The notes beneath the pieces are model-generated. The model ran no database searches, was not told where the DNA came from, and worked only from the letters and a program-made list of their open reading frames with translations. The position numbers were made by a program, and so were the translations under genes. From assembly GCA_945859605.1 (NCBI GenBank), contig OX243828.1, positions 26,158,633-26,222,632 on the forward strand: DNA of 64,000 nucleotides, written 5' to 3'. Source of the stretch: Lumbricus rubellus (Eukaryota > Annelida > Clitellata > Crassiclitellata > Lumbricidae). Positions 12,060-23,200 of this stretch are shown here, one piece after another (within the stretch, counting starts at the first letter, position 1; every line of letters starts with the position of its first letter).

Positions 12060-13125
12060 TACTTGCGCCTGCTACCAAGGGTCCATGCAATCTGATACGC
12101 TCTATCGCATGCAGTCTAAAAACTGTCCTCATTTGCTGAGATTGGGTTGGTAGCGGTCCTCAATTGTACCCTTGAAGGGGCGTTATGCAGAATCATTGGG
12201 ATGAATGAATGAATAAATGAATGAACGAATGAATCAATGAATAGGCCTACACTGTACATGTATATAAAGGCATTAGACGGCGATAGGCGCTATATAAAAT
12301 TAATGTCAGAAATTAATAATAAGCTTACAAAGTATTTATTGTTGCGCTTTTATTAGGCCCTTCTATTAATTAAGTGTCTCTGACCATGTAACAGTCCATG
12401 CCGCTTAGATATTGAGAGTTAAGGGCTTGCTCGAAGTTAAAATTTTTTACGTAGGCCTACACAGCACCCGGTAATCGTCTCATTGGAGGCTCGAGACTCC
12501 CACAATCTCCGAGTGATCAAAGTATCAAACCAATGGCCTAGGCCATAGTTGTAAAAAATCCTTTTGTTCGTTTTTTATTCTCTCCAAAAAAATGGGGTTT
12601 TTAAATTTTATTTTTCGCAATGTTTTTTCGTTTTTATTTTTATCATCTGAGAGGCTCACGGTGAACCCATCTTCAGAAATGTTTTGAAATATTTTCTTAA
12701 AATGGAGAGTTTTCAAAGTGCAAGCCGTCAAGCTAGGCCTTAGAAGATCTAAATTGTCATCTTAATAATAATCATGAAGTCACGAACATCGCATTGAACT
12801 CAGTGGACCTTAAAAATGACAAATTTGAAGTCTTATTCTCAACTGCAGTGTTCTCTTCATGCAAGGTTTCGTGGGCCAGAAAACACCGTCTTCGGCCCAG
12901 AGATGATTCGCGGTTCAGCGCACCCTGACATCCCTGGTATAGCATGCATCGATAAGCAGCCCGTTATGCTTCTGCGACGGAACCTTTGGGATGAGCAATT
13001 CCGTGGAGATTCGCAGAATCGTTATGGGACTTTGATTCGGCAGCATACATAATAACAGCAGACAATAATCTTGGTGACGTTAAAGACCATTAGACAGAGA
13101 CAGTGATGCGGAGCAAAATGTCGGA
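12060..13125. other. No recognisable gene; SINE/LINE-like tail near 12165-12240
   Basis: Contains a CCTTGAAGGGGCG string followed by an (AATG)n run near 12200, similar to other repeat tails in the window. Otherwise non-coding. Confidence 0.45.
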
Positions 13126-13129
13126 TAAG

Positions 13130-13220
13130 CTCAGCATCAGCATCATCACCACCATGATCATCATTATTGTCATCATCATCAGCAGCAGCAGCAGCAACAC
13201 CATTATCATCAGCAGCATCA
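13130..13220. repeat. (CAT)n/(CAG)n trinucleotide tract
   Basis: Interrupted CAT, ATC and CAG units. Acidic or Leu/Met-rich frames over it are not genes. Confidence 0.85.
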
Positions 13221-13618
13221 TGACAATTTTCCATATGTAATTGATTAGATCTATTAATATACAAGTGCATACAACGAATATAATAAAGTTGACGACCTTT
13301 TTTGTCATCCGGCCGAAATCTCCAGGAAAATGTACATTTTAAAAGTTGATGACCTTTTTTAGTAATTGATTCGGCAAGTGTCCGTGCCCTAACACTCAAC
13401 AATTGGGGGGGGGCAAATGCATGGATCGTCCCCTAACACATTCATTGACGGGGGAACGTCCCCCTCTTCTCCCTAAGTCTCCGCCCATGAGCGGGATATC
13501 ATCCTTTAATTCTGGGTCTCCCTTTTGCTACCGTTTAATTAACCTTACACACTCCGATCAAGAGTGCCTCGCTTTGAAAATGGCTTCAATTGAAAAATCA
13601 TTGACTGGTCGATTATGA

Positions 13619-13634
13619 GTTTATTGATTAATTA

Positions 13635-13662
<28 letters not shown>
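13619..13662. repeat. (TGAT)n microsatellite
   Basis: TTGATTAATTAATTGATTGA-type tetranucleotide repeat of about 44 bp. Confidence 0.85.
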
Positions 13663-13665
<3 letters not shown>

Positions 13666-13769
13666 GACTGATAGATTTATTAATACAATTATTAAGTTCT
13701 AAATAATAATTAATTACCAGTCTCAATTCCATCACCAACTGGTGGCGCAGAAAGAAGCCAAGCCTCATT

Positions 13770-13880
13770 CTAATAGAATAGAACAGAACGGAATGGAAAT
13801 TATGGAATGAAATAGAATGGAATAGCATGGAAAACCCCAAAATCGAATAGCTAATGATGGAATAGAATGGTAATAGCATG
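13770..13880. repeat. (GAATG/GAATA)n pentanucleotide tract
   Basis: Degenerate GAATA and GAATGG units lie directly upstream of the LINE end at 13882. Confidence 0.7.
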
Positions 13881-13881
13881 C

Positions 13882-14155
<274 letters not shown>

Positions 14156-14515
14156 GCCTATGGTCTGAGCATAATATCAGGATTCCACGCACACTCTCAT
14201 CAGTTCTCAAGTCGAGTGAAGCGTCCTTTGCATCCTCTGCAATGTTCCTCTCCCCACCTCCTAAAGTGCATTGCCTTATTACTGCCCGAAATAATCATGC
14301 AAACGTCAAAGTGGACTCTAAGTTGACTGAAGTGTCTGGTCTAACGTATGGCGCTACTGACGGCAAAACGACGCCAGAGGATGATGCACGGTTATGCAGA
14401 GGTATACTTGGAGTTTGGTGGAGATTTGAAACACGAGACAGATGCACACCGTCTTTAAAACGCGGTCGTTACACCACAGCCATCTCTGTACGGGTATTAT
14501 TATACTCATACATAC
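14156..14515. other. No recognisable gene
   Basis: Unique-looking non-coding sequence between two microsatellites. Confidence 0.45.
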
Positions 14516-14527
14516 GTAAACATACGC

Positions 14528-14905
14528 ACATCCATCCATACATACATCCATCCATCCATCCATGCATCCATCCATCCATACATCCATCCATCCATCCATC
14601 CATCCATCCATCCATCCATCCATCCATCCATCCATCCATCCATCCATCCATCCATCCATCCATCCATCCATCCATCCATCCATCCATCCATCCATCCATC
14701 CATCCATCCATCCATGCATGCATGCATGCATGCATGCATGCATGCATGCATGCATACATACATACATACATACATACATACATACATACATACATACACA
14801 CACATACATACATACATACATACATACATACATACATACATACATACATACATTCATACATATATAAATACATACATACATACATACACACATACATACA
14901 TACAA
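14528..14905. repeat. Compound (ATCC)n(ATGC)n(ATAC)n satellite
   Basis: ATCC units to about 14713, ATGC units to about 14755, then ATAC units to about 14905, each block nearly pure. Long Met-Asp-Gly-Trp or His-Pro-Ser-Ile frames over it are artefacts. Confidence 0.97.
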
Positions 14906-15808
14906 TCATACTCTATGAGTCTAAGACTCTAAGTAGTTCCCTGAAGTGGCACTATACAAATTCGGGTTCTGAATGAGTACACGCACATAATAATTATGTT
15001 TGTTTAGTTTGTATGCGTAGAAACCAAGCATGCGAGAATGCATGCATATACATGTAGCGTCGTCAGTATACGTGCACGCATGAAGTCACTGCAAAAATGT
15101 CTTTTTCATTATTATTACAGAAGAAAGGAAGAAAGAACGAAACGTCGTAGTCACGTGACTGTCGCGTGTCTTCTCAATTACTGACTGCAATGCATCTTAT
15201 GGACGAAGTTTATGCACGTCTGCGCACAGTCGACGATCATTTCCCTGGCGCATACTATACTTGCAAGGTTTCATGTTTCAACGACAACCTATTGACTCGC
15301 AGCCAGGACCTGGTCTCGTGTATACACTTTAATAATAATACAGACGTGGGCCTTCCATAGTTATATTGGTTATAGGCCTATTTGATGCCAACAAGAAACG
15401 GTTATCGAAGGCGCTACGAAATTATATGATCCTTAGAGGCCTAACCTGGTAAAGACAGTTTTCTCAGCTAGGCCTACATGACAATATACTTGTTGATCTA
15501 GAGAGTACTGACGTGAACAAGTACGCGACTGAAACGGAAGTGCATGCAAGCTGACGTGGAAAAGTATGCAAGATGACGTGAAGCAATGTTTTACAGATCT
15601 ATACGGACACTCGGACAGTTGCGCAGTTGTAGGCTATACCATAGCCTACGATTTAAATGCGCGCAGTCTATAATTGTCGTGCTTTAGATTTTTGTAGAAA
15701 TGGCATGCAAAATTAATCTAGTCTCCGGATTATGAACTTTTCAATACGAACTGGCGAACGCGAATGAGCCAAACACGAACTTGTAGAGAGAAAAACTCCA
15801 ATGCTTTA
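14906..15808. other. Upstream region of the GPCR gene
   Basis: Non-coding. It carries two TAGGCCTA palindromes (15373-15380 and 15469-15476). The TTTAG at 15805-15809 could be a splice acceptor for an upstream untranslated exon; no clear promoter is visible. Confidence 0.4.
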
Positions 15809-15869
15809 GGTGAAGACATCGGAACAATCCAATCACCATCATCAAGGACCATCATCATCCGCAGTGATA

Positions 15870-17225
15870 ATGGCGACTACAACGACGACGATTACGAATG
15901 ATACAACCGACACAACGGTCGGTTACGAGGATGACCTCATCGAGTACGACCTGATCCGCTACACCCTCATCGTCCTCCACGTCATCGGCATAACCATGTC
16001 GATCGTCGGCAACGGCTTTCTCATCCGATACGTCGTCCTTCACTCGAGAGGCGGTCGTCGGCGTCCAGCCAACGCCACCGCCTATCTCATCCTCAACCTG
16101 GCCACCTGCGATCTCGTCAAGACCCTCATCCAGGAACCGATGCGACTCACCGACGTCGTCACACCCTACGGAAGCTTCCGCGACACGATGGAGTTCTGCA
16201 AGACGGCTGGATTCATCGTCATCTTCCTCGGCTGCGTTGGCTTCCACACGATCGTCGCCATCAGCCAGGAACGTCTCCTACTCATCTCCTACCCTCTGAC
16301 GGCCAAGCGCTGGCTGACCAGATCCACCATATGGAAGGTCCTTGTAGTCATCTGGATTGTCGCATTCTGTAGCGCCCTACCATTTCCGGTTCTCTTCTCG
16401 CACCGTGTCAGCCTCACCCTTCGCTCGAAGACCTACCGCTTCTGCACGATCAACCTCTTCGACCCGAACCTGGCGCAGGCGCGTCACTACTACTTCTTCA
16501 TCTTCACCGCATACTACGCACTTCCGGTCGTCATCGTGGCCGCCTCTTACGTCCGAATATTCCACTCGCTCAACAGGACCGACCACACCGGAGCCTACGC
16601 AGCCACAGGTCGTCGGTTCAAGCACGAGGCGATCATGCGTATGCTCAGGCACCGGAAGTCCCTCGCGAAGGTGATGCTCGCGATCGCCGTCTGCTTCGCC
16701 GTCCTCGAAGGACCATTGTTCTTCACGTTCTTCTACCTGAGCCTCGGATATCGATTCCGGAAGAACGTTGTCTTCCTCAAGATGATCATCGAGGGTCTTC
16801 CGATGCTCAGCTCAATCCTCAATCCAATCGTCTATTCGACGCGCGTCAAGACCTTTCGACGAACCCTTGCCAGCGGCGTCGGTGTCAGCGGGGGCGGCAA
16901 CGGAGAGACGTCACCCTCCTACGGCGGGGTAAGAAGGAACGGCACCAGCGCAGGCTTGTCACAACAGTCAATTCCGTGGAGGCGGTCCAACACCGGACCG
17001 CGCGGCATACGTCTAAAGCCCCTACCATTGACGCCCATCGTGGTGGCCCAGCCGCGAGCTGTGGACTGTGAGGTCCTTGTGGGAACCGTTGTGTTCAGTT
17101 CACTGGTCAAGAACAACGAGGACCATGTAGTAGCAACAGAGGAGGAGGAGGACGAGGAGCTACTGCAAGGTGCGTGTAGCTCAGGTTGCCAGGGAGCTGA
17201 TGATGTCCCTCTGACTCGACTATGA
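15870..17225 (+). CDS. Class A (rhodopsin-like) G-protein-coupled receptor, intronless
   Basis: The protein is a seven-helix plasma-membrane receptor that would signal through G proteins; the ligand is unknown, and a peptide or amine is typical for such genes. The open frame runs back to 15810, but that codon is GTG after a TAG, so I take the first ATG at 15870 (451 residues). Numbering from there: Thr-rich N-terminus, TM1 about 32-56 with GNGFL, TM2 with NLATCDL, Cys110 before TM3 and a matching ECL2 Cys192, QERLL in place of DRY, TM5 about 208-230, TM6 with CFAVLEGPLFF in place of CWxP, and TM7 with NPIVY. The tail is long (about 130 residues), Gly/Ser-rich, then acidic (EEEEDEE). The coding region is GC-richer than its surroundings, has strong codon structure and contains no introns. 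A lineage-specific receptor is my best reading; an upstream exon cannot be excluded. Confidence 0.88.
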   Translation: MATTTTTITNDTTDTTVGYEDDLIEYDLIRYTLIVLHVIGITMSIVGNGFLIRYVVLHSRGGRRRPANATAYLILNLATCDLVKTLIQEPMRLTDVVTPYGSFRDTMEFCKTAGFIVIFLGCVGFHTIVAISQERLLLISYPLTAKRWLTRSTIWKVLVVIWIVAFCSALPFPVLFSHRVSLTLRSKTYRFCTINLFDPNLAQARHYYFFIFTAYYALPVVIVAASYVRIFHSLNRTDHTGAYAATGRRFKHEAIMRMLRHRKSLAKVMLAIAVCFAVLEGPLFFTFFYLSLGYRFRKNVVFLKMIIEGLPMLSSILNPIVYSTRVKTFRRTLASGVGVSGGGNGETSPSYGGVRRNGTSAGLSQQSIPWRRSNTGPRGIRLKPLPLTPIVVAQPRAVDCEVLVGTVVFSSLVKNNEDHVVATEEEEDEELLQGACSSGCQGADDVPLTRL

Positions 17226-17256
17226 AACAAGCAACTTATGATAAGGCTCGACACTA

Positions 17257-17350
17257 CTCGCTCTTTGGCAGTGCCAGTCTCAAGTTCGGAGAAAAGAGGA
17301 GGGCTACACCAATCATCGTTGACATGACACTGTGTCGTTAAACAGTATAA
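17257..17350 (+). repeat. Dispersed repeat of about 90 bp, copy 4
   Basis: Lies 30 bp after the GPCR stop codon, so probably in its 3' UTR. It shares TTTGGCAGTGCCAGTCTC and the GTGTCGTTAAAC end with the copies near 3.05-4.56 kb. Confidence 0.7.
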
Positions 17351-18104
17351 CGAGTTTATCAGGCGCTACAATATTTCTAGGCTGTTCGGGATTGAATTCA
17401 ATAATTATAGAGACGACGTAACCTACCTATAGCAGACTTCTTGGAAACTGAAAACTACCGTTATGTCCAATTGTCCATTCCATGAAGCATTGGTCTACGA
17501 CTATTATTTACTTTTCAGCCATCATGTAGTTCTTTGATACTAGGTCATTGAGTCGTCGGGATTGCCGTAAATACATTATACATCCTGAATTGACTTAACG
17601 GTGCATGACAGAGAGACATGTGCGCAGTCTCATCTGCACTTTAATAGAGTCGACACAGCATGCTCAAAACCGTCATTGTTGGATTACAATCGGAGCGGAA
17701 TGAATCACGTGACGTCCAACCTATTCAGGATGCTCGATTTGTGACTAGGAAAAACTTCCGGATTGCAGCGAAATGTACTCAAGGGAAATGCAAAGCATCT
17801 CAGCGGAGGGACATGTTCCAGATTGACATGGGACACGCTTCAGTTTCATGTATTTTATGTATGTAGGCTACATGTACGTACGTATATGTACGTATACATG
17901 TATGCATGCATGCATGCATGCATGCATACATGTATGTATGTATACATGTATGTATGCATGATGGAGGCCTAGGTATGTAACTTGTATACATTTATGTATT
18001 TATGCATGTATGCAAATGCAAGCTTATGTTATACATAATTATTAGTATATTTTTATACTTATCCGCCGCGTTTTACGGACCTCCAATGACGCTGTAGTGA
18101 TGCA
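17351..18104. other. No gene; TGCATG/TGTATG simple repeat near 17870-17985
   Basis: Non-coding. ATGC and ATGT tetranucleotide runs occur near 17900-17960. Confidence 0.5.
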
Positions 18105-18235
18105 ATGATATAATAATAATAACGACAATTTATATGGCGCCATAACGCAATCATACCGCTACAAGGGCGCCTCACAAACGACTATCTGCGGGATAAAACA
18201 GATAAGTTTTAAGCTTTGATTTAAAAGTGATCCAA
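18105..18235 (-). repeat. LINE/SINE 3'-end repeat (reverse orientation)
   Basis: TAATAATAATAACGACAATT followed by TATATGGCGCCATAACGC and CAAGGGCGCCTCAC is the reverse complement of the tail at 13990-14045 and resembles 39536-39596. Confidence 0.65.
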
Positions 18236-18359
18236 TGATTAGTGGATATTCATGTAGGCCTATGCTTCAACGCTGGTGTACTGTAACAGGTTGTTTGACA
18301 AAGTACGACAATAATATTAGTCACAGACCAAATCAAATGACAAAGATAATCATTATGTA

Positions 18360-19325
18360 CAGGGTGGGCCAAAAAAAGACCCCTTTAAGATTTTTGCCAA
18401 TATCTGGACCAAAAGTAAGAATTTCGAAATGAAATTTTACAGTCTTGTAGACAATTCATATTTACACCAGATGGCCCAATTTCATTAAAATACTTCAAAC
18501 AGAACAAAAATTATACCACTTTTAGTGAAGCCACCCACCGTTTTTTGACGATTCAAAAATCCGACGCAACAAAAAGTAACAAAAAATCAACTCAATTATT
18601 CAGGCCAATATCTTGGCCAGAAGTAAGAATATCAAAATCAAATTACACATGTGTAAAGGTAACTCATATCTACACATGATGGCCAGATTTCATCAAAATA
18701 TTTCTAACAGAACAAAAGTTATAACACTTTTAGTGAGGCCACCCCCATTTTTTGATGATTTGAAAGACGTAACGCAGCAAAAAGTAGCAAAAACACAATT
18801 TCATCTCAAATAATTGTTATCAAATTAATAGCCTTGATATTGTCGGATGATCATTGTTAATACTATCTGAAAAAGAAACAGTGTACCAGCGCAGCTGCAC
18901 ATCACTGAGAAGTCACTTAGCAAGATGACATCAAATTGGCAAATAAGGAATCTGTCAGATTAATTAGGGGTCCATCAAGAAATTTGCAAAGAGACTCAAA
19001 AGAAGTTCTGGCACTGGTGGTGGGCACATTGAACACAAGTTGTGAAGCACTACCAAGTTCATTGGACAAGTTATTTGAGATGAGACTTAATAAAATCGTG
19101 TTTTGGCTACTTTTTGTTGAGTTTCGTTTTTGAATCGTCAAAAACGGTGGGTAGCCTCACTAAAAGTGATATATAACTTTTGTTCTGTTTGAAATATGTA
19201 GATGAAATCTGACCATCATGTGTAAATATGATTTGCCTTTAAGACTGCAAAATTTTATTTCAAAATTCTTAGTTTTGGCCAAAATATTGACAAAAAACCT
19301 AGGGGGTCTTTTTTGGCCCACCCTG
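18360..19325. mobile_element. MITE with long inverted repeats, Tc1/mariner-type (966 bp)
   Basis: Begins CAGGGTGGGCCAAAAAAAG and ends with the complement, flanked by TA at 18358-18359 and 19326-19327. The inverted arms extend about 200 bp or more with interruptions. Part of the left arm is duplicated in tandem: a GATGGCCCAATTTCAT-type block at about 18473-18600 recurs at about 18678-18805. There is no transposase frame. Confidence 0.9.
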
Positions 19326-19327
19326 TA

Positions 19328-19554
19328 TACTGTAGGCTACTCCACCGTATTGCCAACGAAAGGCAAGAGCAAGCAGGCGACCGGTCAATAAATCCAGGGA
19401 ATGAGAATCGGAAGAGGAGCGATAGACGACGATGCGGCTGAATGGCAGAGAGGACTCACGACTCTAATGGGTTAATTAAAATATGCGATCAAATGACGCA
19501 GCCGAACTATTTGCCAACTCTTTAGATGCTGAGTTCCTCTGACGACGCAGTTGG
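19328..19554. other. No recognisable gene
   Basis: Short unique segment between the MITE and the G-rich minisatellite that the Polinton entered. Confidence 0.5.
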
Positions 19555-19601
19555 GATTGGTCGATGGCGGAGGATGGGGTTGTCGATGGGGCGGGTGGTT
19601 G
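19555..19601 (+). repeat. G-rich minisatellite, left of the Polinton
   Basis: GGTCGATGGCGG, TTGTCGATGGGGCGGG and GGTTG units resemble the direct continuation at 35402-35450. Four runs of three or more G lie close together, so a G-quadruplex could form. Confidence 0.7.
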
Positions 19602-19607
19602 GCTGGG
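19602..19607. repeat. Target-site duplication of the Polinton, left copy
   Basis: GCTGGG here is identical to 35396-35401. Polinton integrases make 6-bp duplications, so this fixes the element's left boundary. Confidence 0.93.
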
Positions 19608-19630
19608 AGTAGAGGTCAAAGTAGCAAGCT

Positions 19631-19705
19631 CGGACATCCAACCAGTACAGCCTTGATTTTCGGACATTTGACCAGTACAGCCTTGATTTTCGTCCATTTG
19701 ACCGA
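19631..19705 (+). repeat. 30-bp tandem repeats near the left end
   Basis: Units at 19631-19660 and 19661-19690 share GACCAGTACAGCCTTGATTT, with a degenerate third unit from 19691. The right arm holds matching units, so the tip of the element carries iterons. Confidence 0.85.
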
Positions 19706-19759
19706 TACCAGCCAAAAAAATTGAGTGCCCGCGCAGTTTGACCAATACTAGCCTTGAAA

Positions 19760-20122
19760 ATGGAATATCTAACTCGGTATAAAGACAAGATATTCCAATA
19801 TAAAATGGTTTACCCGAATAAAACAAAAACTGAATTACGAAAAATCGCCAGGCAGCTCGGCTTGGTTGCATATACAACAATACTGCGGAGATCGGAGCTG
19901 ATTGTTGTAATTGACGCCCACAACCGCGTATGCTGCGACGATGAATGTCCATGCAAGTATCCACGGCCGGATCGTCAACAAGGGCCAGGTATGATTACCG
20001 TCGTTCGTCGTCGGCGCAATGGCAACTCACTCCCGTGTGATGTTAGTTTGATCGACAACGAGATCATCGTCGTTAATTGTCAATGCAATGGCAACTCATG
20101 TCTGTGTGGTGCAAGGGCGTGA
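19760..20122 (+). CDS. Repeat-borne small protein with SAP-like domain (left copy)
   Basis: A 120-residue protein lies wholly inside the inverted repeat, so the element carries two copies. Residues about 20-50 (TKTELRKIARQLGLVAY and following ILRRSELIVVI) look like a SAP/Rho-N-type helix-turn-helix that usually binds DNA. Residues 58-120 hold Cys-rich segments (RVCCDDECPCKY and NCQCNGNSCLCG) that may bind zinc. The first 53 bases around the start match the start of polB with four differences, so the two genes share an origin. I chose ATG 19760; the frame continues two codons upstream to a TTG. Function unknown; binding of the element ends is an inference. Confidence 0.75.
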   Translation: MEYLTRYKDKIFQYKMVYPNKTKTELRKIARQLGLVAYTTILRRSELIVVIDAHNRVCCDDECPCKYPRPDRQQGPGMITVVRRRRNGNSLPCDVSLIDNEIIVVNCQCNGNSCLCGARA

Positions 20123-20189
20123 GTGGACTACGACGTAGATACGGGATTACAATATCGCAAACGATTTTACACCGTTGGTTTATAATCGT

Positions 20190-20247
20190 TTTTGGATCAA
20201 TCGAATATTATTATTTTTTTTCTCTTGTGTATAGAAAATAACTGAAA
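20190..20247 (+). promoter_or_regulatory. Leader region of polB
   Basis: T-rich, ATTATTATTTTTTTTCTC then GAAAATAACTGAAA before the ATG. It contains AT-rich promoter-like sequence but no classic TATA box that I can place with confidence. Confidence 0.3.
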
Positions 20248-23200
20248 ATGGAATATACAGCTCGGCATAAAGACAAGATATTCCAATATAAAATGGACTA
20301 CTCATCGTATAATCTGAAAGAATTACGACAAATTCCTAAACAGAGAGGACAAAGAGGATACTCGAGTTTGCGAAAAGCGGAACTCATAGCGTTCATATCG
20401 CAGGGAGATCGACTAGGCGCGAAACTGGTCCAGGTGAACAAAGCACCAGCGCATACTCCCGCCACTGTACGAGAATTGCGCGAAATTGCGAAAAAGAGAG
20501 GTGTGCGAGGATACTCGAGATTAGCAAAAGCGGAACTTACGGCATTCTTGTCTACTATGTGGAAATTTTTGCATCCGGGGAAAAATAAAACAGTTTTTTC
20601 GGATTGGTTGACTAGCGAGATTAGTCAGCTACCCCCGCAAATAAAACCGCCCATTCATAGGTTCAAACTTCGAGAGACTGCGACGGCTATCAAAGGGTTT
20701 ACAAAAAGATACACGATCGATGGCGCCAACGGGATCGATGTTGCAACTTTTCTCAAGGCTGTAAGACCGCAGGTAGTTAGGCTGCTAGGGAAAAATCGCG
20801 GGGTAAAAGTTCAATTCGATCTCATGTGCGAAATGGAGAAAGTAGATATGAAAACCGGCGAAGTAGTAACGGCAGAGCCTAATTTCAAATCAAAGAGTGA
20901 TATTATTTTAGAAGCGACCGATGTGAGAGAAATATATACCAACGCAGCGGATAAAATTAAGGAGAGCATGGCAAGTTTTCAGATGCGGGGGAGTAATTGG
21001 AGATTCAAAACCGTTTTGAAGTTGGATATCGATACAGTGACATATAAACCATTGAAAGGTAGTTCCTACATTCCACTTCCAGATTATTTAGCGAATAAAA
21101 AGGCTATTATTAATATGAAGAACAAAGATGAAGAATGCTTCAAGTGGTGTGTAACGAGAGCTGTAAACCCCGTTGAAGAACATCCGGAGAGAATTACGAA
21201 GGAATTAATCAGACAGTCTGAGGAACTCAATTGGTCTGGTATCGAATTCCCAGTAGCAGCGGATGCTAATGTGTTGAGTAAGTTTGAGCGAAATAATAAT
21301 ATTAGTGTTAATGTTTTTGGTTACGAGAAAGAAGTGAATGTATTCCCACTATATATATCAAAGCATGAGAATGATAGGTGTGTAGATCTATTACTCATTT
21401 CTGACGGAGAAAAGAAGCATTATTGTTGGATCAAGAATTTCAACAGACTGATGGCGGTGAAAACAGAAAATACTACTACATCAATGTACTATTGCAAAAG
21501 ATGCTTGATAGGATTCAGTAGAAAAGAATCGCTTCACAAACATACTGAGTACTGTTCGCAGCAGGACGCCCAACGAATAGAACTTCCGGAACCTGGGACT
21601 ATGCTAAGTTTTACACATCACTATCGGAAGATGCGTGTACCGTTTGTGTATTTTGCCGACTTTGAGTCGTTCATCAAACCTATCGGTACATGTCAACCCG
21701 TTCCTAGCACGTCTTACACCAACAAGTATCAAAAACATACGCCCAGCTCGTTTTGTTATCACATGAAATGCTTTGATGATGATGTTTATTCCCAAGAGCC
21801 GGTGCGGTTTACAGCTGAAAACGACGACGATGATGTTGCTCAGTTATTCATAGACTCTATCGAAGAAAATGTAAAACGAATATACAACGAGTTCAAATTC
21901 CCCAAGAGGATGATATTCGGCAAAACTGAACAGAAAAGTTTTGATGAGGCCGTCAACTGCCATATCTGCGGGGGAGAGTTGCGTGAGGATCGAGTACGAG
22001 ATCACTGTCATTTGACTGGAAAATTTAGAGGTGCCGCTCACAACCTTTGTAATCTGAAATACAAAGTCCCCAAGTTCTTCCCTGTCATATTTCACAATTT
22101 GAGCGGTTATGACAGCCATTTATTTATCAAGAAATTACGGGGTGAACACGGCGAGAAAATCAAATGCATTCCCTGTAACGAAGAAAAGTATATCTCATTC
22201 AGCAGAGAGGTCGTCGTCGATAAATTTGTAGACGCAGATGGAAAAGAGAGAGAAGTCAAACGCGAATTACGTTTTATCGATAGTATGAGATTCATGCAGA
22301 CGAGTCTCGACGCGTTATCGAAAAATCTTCAGAAAGATCAGTGCAAGAATTTAGGGAAATTTTTTGAGGGTGAGAAGTTGGATCTTTTACTCAGAAAAGG
22401 CGTTTACCCATATGATTACGTCGACGGTGTTGAAAGATTAAACGAAACCGAATTGCCGCCGAAACATGCCTTCTATTCAAAACTAAACGATTCGGGCATC
22501 AGTGAAAAAGATTACGCGCACGCGAAAACGGTATGGGGCAAATTTGAATGTAAAACATTACGCCAATATCACGACTTGTACAATTTATCGGATGTTCTAT
22601 TATTAGCGGATGTGTTCGAAAACTTTAGAGACGCCTGTATGAAGCACTACAACCTAGATCCTGCGTGGTACTACACTGGCCCAGGACTTTCTTGGGACGC
22701 GGCGTTGAAGACGACTGGTGTAGAGTTGGAGTTGTTGAGTGACTACGATATGTTGTTGATGATCAAGCAGGGGATACGAGGAGGTGTCAGCACGATTTCG
22801 CATCGATACGCGAAAGCGAACAACGAGTACATGGGGGAAGCTTTCAATCCCACCCAGCATTCAGTATTCATTCCATACTTGGACGCGAACAACTTGTACG
22901 GATGGGCGATGAGCAAGCCGCTACCAACTCATGGGTTTGAATGGATGAACGATGACGACTTGAATGATTGGAGAAACATTACCGAACGAGATGGAGTGGG
23001 ATGTGTGTTAGAAGTCGACTTAGAATATCCAAAGGAATTACACGACCTGCACAATGATTATCCGCTAGCTCCAGAGAGTGTAAAACCCGCGGGATCGAAT
23101 GTGGCGAAACTCATTCCAAACTTGAACGACAAAAAGAAGTACGTCGTTCATTACGAAAATTTAAAATTGTACGAAAGTCTCGGATTGAAAATCGTAAAAA

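Larger units (their letters stand above)
19608..20189 (+). repeat. Left terminal inverted repeat
   Basis: Matches the reverse complement of 34803-35395. From 19760 inwards the two arms are almost identical (one base difference noticed, at codon 4 of the small ORF). From 19608 to 19759 they differ by several substitutions and indels. The inner end is TATAATCGT at 20181-20189. Confidence 0.95.

Noticed and set aside
14354..14905. Long minus-strand frames of Met-Asp-Gly-Trp and Met-Tyr-Val-Cys repeats
   Set aside because: They are translations of the ATCC/ATGC/ATAC satellite, with open frames on both strands.
19555..19607. Extending the Polinton inverted repeat into the G-rich flanks
   Set aside because: The G-rich flanks are in direct, not inverted, orientation, and the AGTAGA/TCTACT ends plus GCTGGG duplication explain them as target DNA.
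19754..19759. Two extra codons (from TTG) before the small repeat-borne ORF, and GTG/TTG starts at 15810, 32527 and 33932
   Set aside because: Non-ATG starts are unlikely in animal cells here; an ATG follows in three cases. For the integrase I prefer frameshift entry.
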